Below are positions 8,959 through 20,282 of a stretch of DNA of 64,000 bases, in pieces. Where the stretch lies: positions 2,982,973 through 3,046,972 of the forward strand of contig NZ_PDJD01000001.1 in the NCBI RefSeq assembly GCF_002563925.1, read 5' to 3'. Position 1 is the stretch's first letter; the number at the start of each line of letters is the position of its first letter. The DNA comes from Serinibacter salmoneus. GTDB lineage: Bacteria; Actinomycetota; Actinomycetes; Actinomycetales; Beutenbergiaceae. Under the pieces are notes generated by a model. That model was not told where the DNA came from and ran no database searches. It was given only the letters and a program-made list of their open reading frames with translations. The translations under genes and the position numbers were made by a program.

Positions 8959-9801
8959 ATGACCCCGCCTCCCCCGGGTGCCGACATGCCGAACCTGCCG
9001 CCGCCATCTCCCAGCGCACCGCCCCCCTCCGCGCGGGCCGTGCGCCGCCGCCTGACGTGGGAGATCTGGCTCGTGCTCGGCGTCAGCCTGCTGGGCAGCG
9101 CCACTCTGGCCGCGCTGAACCTGCTGGACCGCTACACGATCGACGTCCCCCTCGCCGAGCAGTCGGCCACCCTGAACGCCACCGCGAACGAACGCGGCTG
9201 GCTGGACCTGCTCTACCAACTTCGGCGCATCGCCTTCCTCGCCCTGCCGGCGCTGCTGGCGCTGTACCTGCTCTCGGCCAACGGACGCTCCGCCGTCCGG
9301 CGCATCGGCCTGGACCTGACCCGCCCCGGACGCGACCTGCTGCACGGCCTCGCGCTGGCCGCCGCCGTTGGGATCCCGGGCCTCGGCGTCTACCTGGCGG
9401 GCCGCGCCCTGGGGATCACCGTGGAGGTGCGACCCGCCGCCCTGGACGCCTTCTGGTGGACGGTGCCGGTGCTGATCCTCGCCGCCGCCGCCAACGGGTT
9501 CCTCGAGGAGGTGGTGGCGGTCGGCTACCTCGCCGAGCGCCTGCGGGACCTGCGCTGGGGGATCGCCGCGATCATCCTGGCCAGCGCCCTGCTGCGCGCG
9601 AGCTATCACCTCTACCAGGGCCCGGGCATGGCGCTGGGCAACCTCGCGATGGGGGTGCTGTTCGCCTGGTACTACCTCGTGCCCTCCTGGGGACGGCGGG
9701 TCATGCCGCTGGTCGTCGCGCACACCCTGATCGACGTGGTGGCCTTTGTGGGGTACGCGCTGCTGCCCGCCTCCCTGCTCGCGACACTCGGACTCGCCTG
9801 A
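8959..9801 (+). CDS. CPBP (CAAX/Abi) family membrane protein
   Basis: A 280-residue protein with a Pro-rich cytoplasmic N-terminus and about eight helices. The CPBP (Rce1-like) protease signature is present in modified form: a paired glutamate in FLEEVVAVGYLAERL, then SYHLYQGPG, and a last helix with VVAHTLIDVVAF. The family's Arg in EExxxR is Val here (EEVVAV), a variant that may alter or abolish protease activity. Members act as membrane proteases or bacteriocin-immunity proteins, usually with unknown substrates. It is divergent from the ABC operon and is followed by a 41-base gap to the large flippase-like gene. Confidence 0.8.
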   Translation: MTPPPPGADMPNLPPPSPSAPPPSARAVRRRLTWEIWLVLGVSLLGSATLAALNLLDRYTIDVPLAEQSATLNATANERGWLDLLYQLRRIAFLALPALLALYLLSANGRSAVRRIGLDLTRPGRDLLHGLALAAAVGIPGLGVYLAGRALGITVEVRPAALDAFWWTVPVLILAAAANGFLEEVVAVGYLAERLRDLRWGIAAIILASALLRASYHLYQGPGMALGNLAMGVLFAWYYLVPSWGRRVMPLVVAHTLIDVVAFVGYALLPASLLATLGLA

Positions 9802-9842
9802 ATCGGCCTGACGTCGCCGCACACGGCTCCTAGACTGACCGG

Positions 9843-12899
<3,057 letters not shown>

Positions 12900-12929
12900 G
12901 TGCCGGTTCTGCGCGACAATGGCTGCACC

Positions 12930-14099
12930 ATGAGCCTCACCTTCAGCAGCGCGGCGCGGTCCGACGTCGGGCTCGTACGCGAGAACAACGAGGACACCGG
13001 CTGCGCCGGCCCCACCCTCCTCGCGGTGGCCGACGGCATGGGCGGCCACGCCGCGGGCGAGGTCGCATCCTCGGTGGTGATGTACGCCCTGCGCGAGCAC
13101 AGCGAGGACCACACCCCCGAGGCGATCACCCAGGCGGTCGAACGCGCCCAGGGTGCGCTGCAGGCCATGTCCCTGGTCGACCCGGACCTGGACGGAATGG
13201 GCACCACCCTGGTGGCCCTCGCCGTCGGCCCCCAGGGTGTGAGCCTCGCCCACATCGGCGACTCACGGATCTACCGCCTGCGGGACGGCTGCCTGGACCA
13301 GATCACCACCGATCACACCCACGTGCAGCGCCTGGTGGAGGCGGGGCGCCTGACCTCCGCGCAGGCCCGCCACCATCCGTACCGTTCGGTGATCCTGCGC
13401 TCCATCGACGACACGCACGCCGACCTGCCGGACGTGAACCTGACCGAACAGCTCGCCGACGGCGACCGCGTGCTGCTGTGCAGTGACGGCCTCTCGGACT
13501 ACCTCACGGACGCCCAGCTCGCCGGGATCCTCTCGCACGGCTCCCCCGCCGTGTGCGCGGAGGCGCTGGTCACCGCCGCCCTGCAGGCGGGCACGCGGGA
13601 CAACGTCACCGTGGTGGTGGCCGATGCCCGCGACGCCGACTCACCCGCGGAGCCGGCAGCACCCCGAGCTGAGGGCACCGAGGGCAGCGACGTGGTCACC
13701 GTGGGCGCGCGGGTGCTCGACGCGCCCTTGAGCGCGGCCGCTCGCGCAGTCCTGGCCGAGACCTTCCCCGCGCTCGCGTCCGCGTTGACCTCGGGAACCG
13801 ATCCGGAGACCCACGGCGCGACACCGGAGGCTGCGGCAGGGCAGGAACCTGCCGCACCGCAGGAGGCTACGGACCGGGGCGGCGACGAGGGATCCGAGGT
13901 GCCCGCCGCAGCGAGGCAGGCCGTGCGTAGCGGTGCGGCCCCCCGCGGGCGTGAGGAGTCCCGCGCCGCCGGCTTCGGCGCCGAGGCCCTGAGCGCCGGC
14001 AACAACGGGGTGCGACGGGCAGACCTCGGGTGGATCGCGTTCGTGGCACTCAGTTTCGTGGCCACCACGGCCACCGTCTGGTTCACGGCGGGAGGGTGA
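12930..14099 (+). CDS. PP2C-family Ser/Thr phosphatase, membrane-anchored paralogue of PstP
   Basis: A 389-residue protein. Residues 1-235 are a complete PP2C domain: SDVGLVRENNED, VADGMGGHAAGE (metal-binding DGxxG), AHIGDSRIYRL, LLCSDGLSDYL and TRDNVTVVVAD. A disordered Ala/Glu/Pro-rich linker of about 120 residues and one C-terminal helix (LGWIAFVALSFVATTATVWFT) follow. It dephosphorylates Ser/Thr-phosphorylated proteins and differs from the window's other PP2C (PstP at 54409-55665), which has an extracytoplasmic tail. ATG at 12930 aligns with family N-termini; the frame also opens at 12900 directly after the flippase gene's stop. Position next to a pseudokinase gene suggests they share targets. 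Confidence 0.85.
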   Translation: MSLTFSSAARSDVGLVRENNEDTGCAGPTLLAVADGMGGHAAGEVASSVVMYALREHSEDHTPEAITQAVERAQGALQAMSLVDPDLDGMGTTLVALAVGPQGVSLAHIGDSRIYRLRDGCLDQITTDHTHVQRLVEAGRLTSAQARHHPYRSVILRSIDDTHADLPDVNLTEQLADGDRVLLCSDGLSDYLTDAQLAGILSHGSPAVCAEALVTAALQAGTRDNVTVVVADARDADSPAEPAAPRAEGTEGSDVVTVGARVLDAPLSAAARAVLAETFPALASALTSGTDPETHGATPEAAAGQEPAAPQEATDRGGDEGSEVPAAARQAVRSGAAPRGREESRAAGFGAEALSAGNNGVRRADLGWIAFVALSFVATTATVWFTAGG

Positions 14100-14155
14100 G
14101 GCGGCTGGCCGCAGCGAGGCAGACGGCGTAGGTCAGGTAACAGGGGGCAGGAACG

Positions 14156-14593
14156 ATGCAGTACATCTGGGTGACACCCGACGCAGCAGGCGTGCGGGCG
14201 GCACGCGGTCACGCGGCACGGACGATGGACCGGCTGGGCGTGCGCGACGCAGACCGCGAGGTGCTGCTCGTGCTCGTCAGCGAACTGCTCACCAACGCGG
14301 TGATGCACGGCGTACCCCCGATCACCCTGGCCATCGGCTCCCGCGCTGACGGCTGCCGCATCGAGGTCTCGGACGCCAGCACCACGCCACCCTGGCTGCG
14401 CACCGGCGATCAGGCGAGTGGCGGGCACGGGCTCCACCTCGTGGACCGGCTCGCCACCGCGTGGGGCACCGAGCCGACCACGATCGGGAAGTTCGTCTGG
14501 CTGGAACTCCGCGGGGTCCTCCCCCGACCTACGATCGAGGAGTGGACACCTACCCGCGTTATCACCCCGCCGAGGATCGCTACTCCCGCATGA
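14156..14593 (+). CDS. HATPase_c family ATP-binding protein (RsbW/anti-sigma-like)
   Basis: A 145-residue GHKL ATPase domain with no other module. The N-box is SELLTNAVMHG (about 42-52), the G1 box VSDAS and the G2 box GGHGLHLVDRLA, as in the stand-alone histidine-kinase-like ATPases of actinobacteria related to RsbW/SpoIIAB. Such proteins bind and phosphorylate anti-anti-sigma factors or act in unknown switches; no sigma factor or anti-anti-sigma gene is nearby, so the partner is elsewhere. The start has an AGGGGGCAGG ribosome site. The 3' end overlaps the next gene by 52 bases in another frame. Confidence 0.82.
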   Translation: MQYIWVTPDAAGVRAARGHAARTMDRLGVRDADREVLLVLVSELLTNAVMHGVPPITLAIGSRADGCRIEVSDASTTPPWLRTGDQASGGHGLHLVDRLATAWGTEPTTIGKFVWLELRGVLPRPTIEEWTPTRVITPPRIATPA

Positions 14594-15576
14594 CCTACCA
14601 GCGCTCAGGCCGCAGTGGCCTGGCGCTTCCCCGCATCTCACTCGGGCTGTGGCACAACTTCGGCGATGCCAACCCCCGCGAGACCCAGCGCGCGATGCTG
14701 CGCGCCGCGTTCGACCACGGGATCACGCACTTCGATCTCGCCAACAACTACGGCCCGCCCTACGGCGCTGCCGAGGCCAACTTCGGCCAGCACATGGCCT
14801 CCGACTGGCGCCCCTTCCGGGACGAGCTGATCATCTCCAGCAAGGCGGGCTGGGACATGTGGCCCGGGCCCTACGGCGACGGCGGCTCGCGCAAGTACCT
14901 CGTGGCCTCGCTCGACCAGTCCCTGCGGCGCATGGGACTGGACTACGTGGACATCTTCTACTCCCACCGCCGCGACCCGAACACACCCCTGGAGGAGACC
15001 ATGGGGGCGCTGGACGCGATCGTGCGCTCCGGCAAGGCGCTGTATGTCGGCATCTCCTCCTACAACGCCGAGGACACGGCGCGCGCGGCACAGTTGCTGC
15101 GCGAGATGGGCACGCCGCTGACCATCCATCAGCCGCGGTACTCCATGCTGGACCGGTGGATCGAGCAGCCCGGGGCGCACGAGAGCACGGACGGCCGGTC
15201 GCTGCAGGACGTGCTGGATGCCGAGGGCGTGGGATCGATCGTGTTCTCCCCCCTGGAGCAGGGGGTGCTGAGCGACCGGTACCTGAATGGGATCCCGGAG
15301 GGTTCCCGCGCCGGGAGCGACGGGCGCTACCTCTCCGGTGGGCAGATCACCGATGAGGTGCTGGCCAAGGTGCGTTCGCTCGCGCCGATCGCGGAGTCCC
15401 GGGGGCAGACCATCGCGCAGTTGGCCCTCTCGTGGGTGCTGCGTGGCGGCCGGGTGACCTCCGCGATCATCGGCGCCTCCCGGGTGCAGCAGGTGGTGGA
15501 TGCCGCCGCCGTGGGCCAGGCCCCGGACCTGACGGAGGACGAGGTAGCCGCGATCGACGCGGCGCTCGCGGACTGA
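14542..15576 (+). CDS. Aldo/keto reductase, YghZ/L-glyceraldehyde-3-phosphate reductase type
   Basis: A 344-residue NADPH-dependent reductase close to E. coli YghZ (AKR14). Conserved segments are YQRSGRSGLALPRISLGLWH, ITHFDLANNYGPPYG (catalytic Asp and Tyr), ELIISSKAG (Lys) and YVDIFYSHR (His). The C-terminus carries the cofactor-binding IIGASRVQQVVD. Known relatives reduce methylglyoxal or L-glyceraldehyde 3-phosphate. The GTG at 14542 is preferred because the following VDTYPRYHPAEDRYSRM matches the family's N-terminal lead; a -10-like TACGAT at 14530-14535 suggests a leaderless message. A later ATG at 14590 would remove this conserved lead. The start lies inside the upstream HATPase gene. 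Confidence 0.88.
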   Translation: MDTYPRYHPAEDRYSRMTYQRSGRSGLALPRISLGLWHNFGDANPRETQRAMLRAAFDHGITHFDLANNYGPPYGAAEANFGQHMASDWRPFRDELIISSKAGWDMWPGPYGDGGSRKYLVASLDQSLRRMGLDYVDIFYSHRRDPNTPLEETMGALDAIVRSGKALYVGISSYNAEDTARAAQLLREMGTPLTIHQPRYSMLDRWIEQPGAHESTDGRSLQDVLDAEGVGSIVFSPLEQGVLSDRYLNGIPEGSRAGSDGRYLSGGQITDEVLAKVRSLAPIAESRGQTIAQLALSWVLRGGRVTSAIIGASRVQQVVDAAAVGQAPDLTEDEVAAIDAALAD

Positions 15577-15580
15577 ACGA

Positions 15581-15622
15581 CGCGAGCGGCGGGGCCGTCA
15601 GCGCGACCCCGCCGCCCTCGCG
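15581..15622. terminator. Bidirectional terminator between convergent genes
   Basis: CGCGAG and CGGCGGGG pair with CCCCGCCG and CTCGCG (two unpaired C between them) around a 12-base loop. It sits in the 52-base gap between the aldo/keto reductase stop and the stop of the convergent surface-protein gene, so it can serve both. Confidence 0.65.
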
Positions 15623-15628
15623 GCGCTG

Positions 15629-16903
15629 TCAGTTGCGCAGTGCGGCGCGGCGACGCACCAGCAGGACCAGTCCACCGGTGAGCACCAGGCCGGCGGCGAC
15701 GAGTCCGCCGACCGTGGCGTCACCGGCTCCGGTCCTCGGGAGTGCCGGCGTCGTCGGCTCCGGCGTGGTCGGCTCCGGCGTCGTGGGCTCCGGCGTCGTG
15801 GGCTCCGGCGTCGCCGGCTCCGGCGTCGCCGGCTCCGGCGTCGTGGGCTCCGGCGTGGTCGGCTCCGGCGTCGTCGGCTCCGGCGTCGTCGGCTCCGGCT
15901 CGTTGTCGCCGCTGCCGGATCCGCCCGAGGAGTAGGTGTAGGTCAGGTCCTGTCGAAGGGTGTGGGACTCCCCGGTGATCTCATTGGTGAGCACCGCGGG
16001 GATCTCCAGTCCCTCGGGGACGTTCGAGCGGTACCCGAACATGTACATCTCCGTTCCCTCGACCACGTCCATCGTGAGGGTGAAGGAGGTGTCGTCGTCG
16101 CTCACCACGAGGTCGTACTCGTGATCAGCGAGCCAGCGGGAACCAGGGTGGCTGAACGGGTCGGGTGCGTCCCAGGGGGCCACGTCGAGGTCCCACACCA
16201 CCACCCACAGGTCAGGCTCGCCGTCGACCCGGCGTAGCGTCTGCCCCTGGCCCAGGGTGTCGACCAGTTGGATCTCCTCCCCCTCGACCTCATCGGCGGG
16301 CAGGAACACCCGCCACTCCACGACCTCGGGGTCCTCGCGCCAGACCCACCCTGCCTTGTAGGGGTTCTCCGGCTCGCTGACGCCGCCACTGCCGATCACG
16401 CCGTCGTCCCCGGGCAGGTCGATGATCACGACCCCGTCACCACTGTTGATCGGGAACTCCACGCTGTCCTCACTCGTGGACTGCGCTGCCTCCATACGGA
16501 AGAAGAGATCGAAGTCGGTGAAGTCGTCCTTCCCGTCCACATATTCCGTGAGCGTGCAGGTCACCTCGGTTGCCGTCACGACGCAGTGGGCAACCTCGTC
16601 ACCCGTCTCGGGATCACGCACCACCACACTCGGGTCCGGGATCCCGACCAGGGTCGCTGGGAAGTCGATCGTGAAGGTGTCACCCGAGGCGACATCGTCC
16701 GGCAGCGAATACTCCAAACGCAGGTCGAACTGCTCATAGACCGTGAGCTCACCGTCGAGCGGGTCACCCGTTGTCGGATCCGTGAACGTGACGCCGGATA
16801 CCTCCGGAACCACCTCCGCGGCCATCGCACCCGGCGCCACCAGCGCCACCGATCCAACCAGCAGCGCAGCGGCCCCTACCGCTGCACGGCGACGTGTCAA
16901 CAT
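15629..16903 (-). CDS. LPXTG-anchored surface protein with Ig-like adhesin domains
   Basis: A 424-residue secreted protein. Residues 1-28 are a signal peptide ([20 protein letters not shown]). Two Asp-rich beta domains follow (about 30-190 and 190-335), beginning [19 protein letters not shown] and resembling the SdrG/Ig-like adhesin folds of Gram-positive surface proteins. A stalk of [10 protein letters not shown] pentapeptides leads to a sortase signal: LPRTG, a hydrophobic helix and the tail RRRAALRN. The mature protein should be covalently linked to peptidoglycan. The only sortase in the window, at 39319, is class E, a class that usually prefers LAXTG. Start ATG has GGGGG four bases upstream. 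Confidence 0.85.
   Translation of the reverse strand: MLTRRRAAVGAAALLVGSVALVAPGAMAAEVVPEVSGVTFTDPTTGDPLDGELTVYEQFDLRLEYSLPDDVASGDTFTIDFPATLVGIPDPSVVVRDPETGDEVAHCVVTATEVTCTLTEYVDGKDDFTDFDLFFRMEAAQSTSEDSVEFPINSGDGVVIIDLPGDDGVIGSGGVSEPENPYKAGWVWREDPEVVEWRVFLPADEVEGEEIQLVDTLGQGQTLRRVDGEPDLWVVVWDLDVAPWDAPDPFSHPGSRWLADHEYDLVVSDDDTSFTLTMDVVEGTEMYMFGYRSNVPEGLEIPAVLTNEITGESHTLRQDLTYTYSSGGSGSGDNEPEPTTPEPTTPEPTTPEPTTPEPATPEPATPEPTTPEPTTPEPTTPEPTTPALPRTGAGDATVGGLVAAGLVLTGGLVLLVRRRAALRN
15746..15899 (-). repeat. 15-bp tandem repeat encoding PEP(T/A)T stalk
   Basis: About ten 15-base units coding for Thr/Ala-Thr-Pro-Glu-Pro in the wall-spanning stalk of the LPXTG protein. Silent GTG/GTC and Thr/Ala changes distinguish the units. 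Copy number probably varies between strains and sets stalk length. Confidence 0.9.
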
Positions 16904-17054
16904 ACATCCCCCTGGGTGTCACGGGGGCACGTCGACCAGCGCGGATCACGCGTGGTTATTTCCCCCTGCGCCGCACCATACCGGAGTCGACATAGGGTTC
17001 GGGTCCGACGTTCGGCCCTGTGAATGCCTCGGCACTGCGTGCCTACGATGACGC

Positions 17055-17624
17055 ATGCCTCACGCGAGAACCGAATCGGCAGGCCTGCTGCTGTATCCCG
17101 GCGCCGGCGGGGGACGCGATGCCCGCACCCTGGTGGCCGCGGAGCAATCGCTCGCCCCCTTACCGGTCCGCCGGGAGGAGTTCGCCAACCGCACGGCGGG
17201 CAAGAAGGGGCCGGAGCGGCCGGCTGCCGCCGTCGAGCACATCCGGGGGGCGACGGCGCAGCTCGCCGCGGACCTGGGGGTTCCCACCTCGCGGATCGCC
17301 GTGGGCGGACGCAGCTTCGGCGGTCGAATGGCCTCCGTGGCCGTGGCGCAGGGCCTCGAGGTCGGTGCCCTCGTGCTCCTGTCCTACCCCCTGCACCCGC
17401 CGGGCAAGCCCGACCGGCTGCGCATCGAGCACCTGGCGGAGATCGGGGTGCCGACCCTGGCGATCTCCGGGGAGAAGGACCCGTTCGGCTCCCCCGCGGA
17501 ACTCACCGAGCATCTCGCGGCGATCCACGACCTCACGCTGCGCTTCGTCCCCGGCCCGCACGCCCCCGCCGACGGCCCGGTGCTCGAGATCGTCCGCGAC
17601 TGGCTCGGCCTCGGGGGCTCGTAG
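17055..17624 (+). CDS. Alpha/beta hydrolase of the KANL3/Tex30 (dienelactone hydrolase-like) family
   Basis: A 189-residue compact hydrolase. The N-terminal LLLYPGAGGGRDARTL forms the oxyanion region, GGRSFGGRMAS holds the nucleophile serine (GxSxGG), GEKDPFGSP the acid and GPHAP the histidine. The family has few known substrates, and the sequence does not reveal one. It stands alone, with an extra 62-nt inverted-repeat element (17686-17747) between it and the convergent YggS gene. The ATG at 17055 was taken as the first codon fitting the family's beta-strand start. Confidence 0.78.
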   Translation: MPHARTESAGLLLYPGAGGGRDARTLVAAEQSLAPLPVRREEFANRTAGKKGPERPAAAVEHIRGATAQLAADLGVPTSRIAVGGRSFGGRMASVAVAQGLEVGALVLLSYPLHPPGKPDRLRIEHLAEIGVPTLAISGEKDPFGSPAELTEHLAAIHDLTLRFVPGPHAPADGPVLEIVRDWLGLGGS

Positions 17625-17685
17625 CCCCGGGCACCTCACCCGCGCCGCCACTCCCGCCGAGCGCGCGCCTCCGCACGCCCTCTAT

Positions 17686-17747
17686 CGCCGAGCGTGCTCT
17701 TACGCAGGCCCGCGCCGCCTCGCCTCAGCACAACCACCCGCTCGGCG
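17686..17747. repeat. 62-nt intergenic inverted-repeat element, copy A
   Basis: Arms CGCCGAGCG and CGCTCGGCG bracket a 44-nt interior that begins TGCTCTTACGCAGG. The same arms with the same 62-nt span occur at 21590-21651 and 24318-24379, always between genes. A further CGCCGAGCG lies at 17655. Confidence 0.7.
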
Positions 17748-17759
17748 AGCGCGGGGCGG

Positions 17760-18527
17760 TCAGACCAGGGGCGGTCGGGCGCCGAAGAGGGCGCTGCCGA
17801 CCCGGATCACGGTGGCGCCCTCCTCGATCGCGAGCTCCAGGTCCCCGGACATCCCCATCGACAGCTCCGGCAGCGCCACACCCGAGGTCGCGCTCAGTCG
17901 ATCCCGAACCTCACGCAGTGCGGCGAAGCACCGACGGGTCTCGGCCTCGTCCCCGCCGCGGGTCGCGATCGTCATCAGCCCACGGACCTCCAGGCGATCG
18001 CACGCGGCCGTGGCCTCCAGCAACGCCTCCACCTCCGACGCCGCGCACCCGGACTTGGCCTCCTCACCGGAGGTGTTGACCTGCAGCAGCGCCGTCATCC
18101 GCCGGTCGGCCTGCTCCAACCGGCGCTGCAGCGCCTGCGCGACCTTGGCCGAGTCGACGGTCTGGATCTCGTGCGCCACTCGCGCCAGGTCACGGGCCTT
18201 GTTCGTCTGCAGCGGCCCGATCATCACCCAGCGCGGCGCTGCCTCCTCGACCTGCGCCGCCTTCACGAGAAGCTCCTGCACCCGGGACTCCCCGAACTCC
18301 GAGACGCCCAGCTCGCGCGCCCGCTCCAGCAGCGGCATCGGCACGGTCTTGGACACCGGGAGCAGCTGGACCTCCGACACCCCCCGACCCGCACGTTCCG
18401 CGGCGGCAGCCATCCGCTCACCGATGCGCTCCAGCCGGCCCGGGAGGAGGGCGAGGCGTTCGCTTAGGTGATCATCGCCGTCGGGCCTGGGATCCATACC
18501 CCCAGCCTGCCACCAGGGCGAGATCAT
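17760..18527 (-). CDS. YggS/PLPBP family PLP-homeostasis protein
   Basis: A 255-residue single-domain TIM-barrel PLP protein. VQLLPVSKTVP carries the lysine that forms the Schiff base (K60 from the first Met), GESRVQEL and WVMIGPLQTNKA bind the phosphate side, and LSMGMSGDLELAI with VIRVGSALFG closes the barrel, as in E. coli YggS and human PLPBP. It has no catalytic activity but buffers free PLP and affects amino-acid metabolism. In many actinobacteria yggS lies next to ftsZ, but here it stands alone. The start may be ATG 18527 or, ten codons later, ATG 18497; neither has a decisive ribosome site. Confidence 0.9.
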   Translation of the reverse strand: MISPWWQAGGMDPRPDGDDHLSERLALLPGRLERIGERMAAAAERAGRGVSEVQLLPVSKTVPMPLLERARELGVSEFGESRVQELLVKAAQVEEAAPRWVMIGPLQTNKARDLARVAHEIQTVDSAKVAQALQRRLEQADRRMTALLQVNTSGEEAKSGCAASEVEALLEATAACDRLEVRGLMTIATRGGDEAETRRCFAALREVRDRLSATSGVALPELSMGMSGDLELAIEEGATVIRVGSALFGARPPLV

Positions 18528-18700
18528 CTCACCTGCGCGGCACTCACCCGATGTAGCCTCACCCGAAGATGCAGGCGTCCATCGTCATCCCGGCCGAGAC
18601 CGCCACCCCACCGACTGCCGCCGCACGATGCGCGACTCCGTGGGCGAGATAGCCGATACCGCAAAGAGACTCTCCCGCCGCGGCTGGGGCGCCTCCGGCG

Positions 18701-20131
18701 TCAGCCCCGCAGTTCCCCCAGCACCCGGGTGAGAGTCGCGATCGCCCGCGTCACGTCGTCGGGGGTGGTGCGCGCATTGGAGACCGACACCCGCAGCACC
18801 CGGCGGCCACGCCAGGTCGAGGGCGTCATCCACGTGGTGCCCTCCGCCATGAGCGCGGCGGCGAGCGCATCGGTCTCGGCGTCGTCGCGGAAGGCCACGC
18901 ACACCTGGGTGTAGACCACGTCGTTGAGCACGGTGACGCCCTCCAGGGCGCCGAGCTCCGCGGCGAAGCGCTGCGCATGGGCGGCGAAGCCCTCGACCAT
19001 CTCGCGCAGGCCCCGGGCGCCAAGCTCACGCAGCGCCGCCCAGACCGCGAATCCGCGGGCGCGGCGGCTGAACTCCGGGGTGCGGGCGAACGGGTCCGGC
19101 CGCGAATCCTGGATCAGGTAGGCCGCGTCGGCGCCCATCGCGCGGTGCAGGGCGGCGGCGTCCCGCACGATCGCGAACCCGGAGTCATAGGGCACGTTGA
19201 GGGTCTTGTGCGCATCGGTCGCCAGGGAGTCGGCGGTGCGCAGGCCGGCCACGAGGTGGGCATGGGCGGGGCTGGCCGCCGCCCACAGGCCGAAGGCGCC
19301 GTCCACGTGCACCCAGGCGCCGTACTGCTGTGCGACGGCGAGCGCCCGCTCCGGGTCGAAGGCTCCGGAGTGCACGTTCCCGGCCTGCAGCACCACGAGG
19401 CGGGGCCGGCCCGGGCGCTCCCGCTCGTCCCGCGCGAGTGCCACCTCCAGGGCGCCGGCGTCGATCCGCCCCTGGTGGTCCGCGGGAATGATGCGGGTGC
19501 GACGGTTCCCGAGGCCGAGATAGCGCAACGCGATGTCCACCGTCACGTGACGCTCCGCCCCGGCGAACACGGCGACCTCCGGGGCGCCCGCCAGGCCGTC
19601 GGCCTCCACGTCCCAGCCCACGCGCGCCAGCACCTCGCCGCGGGCGGCCGCCAGGCAGGTGAAGGTCGCCATCATGCCGCCGGTGACGAACCCGACGCCG
19701 CTCTCACGCGGCAGGTCCAGGGCCTCCTTCAGCCACTCGGCCGCCACCCGCTCGGCGGCGGCGCCGGCGGGCGAGCCCACCAGCAGGCTGGCGTTCTGGT
19801 CCCACGCGGCGGTGAGCCAGTCCGCGGCCAGCGCGGAGTCCAGCACCCCGCCGCGCACCCACCCGAAGTAGCGGCCCGACGGCGTGGCCACCAGCCCCGA
19901 TTCGGCGGCGGCCACGAGTTCACGGATCACCTCGGGCGCCGGCGTCGGCTCGCTCGGGAAGGGCCGCGACAGGGTGGCGGTGACCTGGTCGACGTCCGCG
20001 GTGGCGCTGACGTCCCGGGTGGGAAGCGACCGCAACCACGACCGGCTGGCGCGGATGGCGACGTCGAGCGCATCGGTGGCTGCGTCGTCGCCCACGATGC
20101 CATCGCTGCCTGGCTGGGGGGTGGCGGTCAC
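18701..20131 (-). CDS. Group II PLP-dependent amino-acid decarboxylase
   Basis: A 476-residue fold-type I PLP enzyme of the aromatic-L-amino-acid/glutamate decarboxylase-like group. The internal aldimine lysine is in DSLATDAHKTLNVPYDSG; WVHVDGAFGLWA supplies the aspartate to the pyridine nitrogen, and VGFVTGGMMATF is the PLP phosphate site. Substrate specificity within the group cannot be read. The GTG at 20131 has a GAGGAG ribosome site 9 bases upstream and starts VTATPQPGSDG, so the long upstream extension (to 20587) is rejected. It is divergent from the HAD phosphatase gene and is preceded by 13-bp tandem repeats. Confidence 0.85.
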   Translation of the reverse strand: MTATPQPGSDGIVGDDAATDALDVAIRASRSWLRSLPTRDVSATADVDQVTATLSRPFPSEPTPAPEVIRELVAAAESGLVATPSGRYFGWVRGGVLDSALAADWLTAAWDQNASLLVGSPAGAAAERVAAEWLKEALDLPRESGVGFVTGGMMATFTCLAAARGEVLARVGWDVEADGLAGAPEVAVFAGAERHVTVDIALRYLGLGNRRTRIIPADHQGRIDAGALEVALARDERERPGRPRLVVLQAGNVHSGAFDPERALAVAQQYGAWVHVDGAFGLWAAASPAHAHLVAGLRTADSLATDAHKTLNVPYDSGFAIVRDAAALHRAMGADAAYLIQDSRPDPFARTPEFSRRARGFAVWAALRELGARGLREMVEGFAAHAQRFAAELGALEGVTVLNDVVYTQVCVAFRDDAETDALAAALMAEGTTWMTPSTWRGRRVLRVSVSNARTTPDDVTRAIATLTRVLGELRG

Positions 20132-20223
20132 GTGCAAACGCTCCTCGAGGCTGGTCCGGTCCGCCCATGAGCCTACGACCGCGAGGGTGCGGTTCCCATC
20201 CGGGTGCGCGTGACGTGAGCGGG

Positions 20224-20269
20224 TGACCTGCTCACATGACCTGCTCGCATGACCTGCTCGCATGACCTG
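20224..20269 (+). repeat. 13-bp tandem repeat (3.5 copies) in divergent promoter region
   Basis: Three consecutive units TGACCTGCTC(A/G)CA plus a partial TGACCTG lie between the divergent decarboxylase and HAD genes, ending 13 bases before the HAD ATG. It may be slippage product or clustered binding sites. Confidence 0.85.
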
Positions 20270-20282
20270 GGAGACTCGGGGC

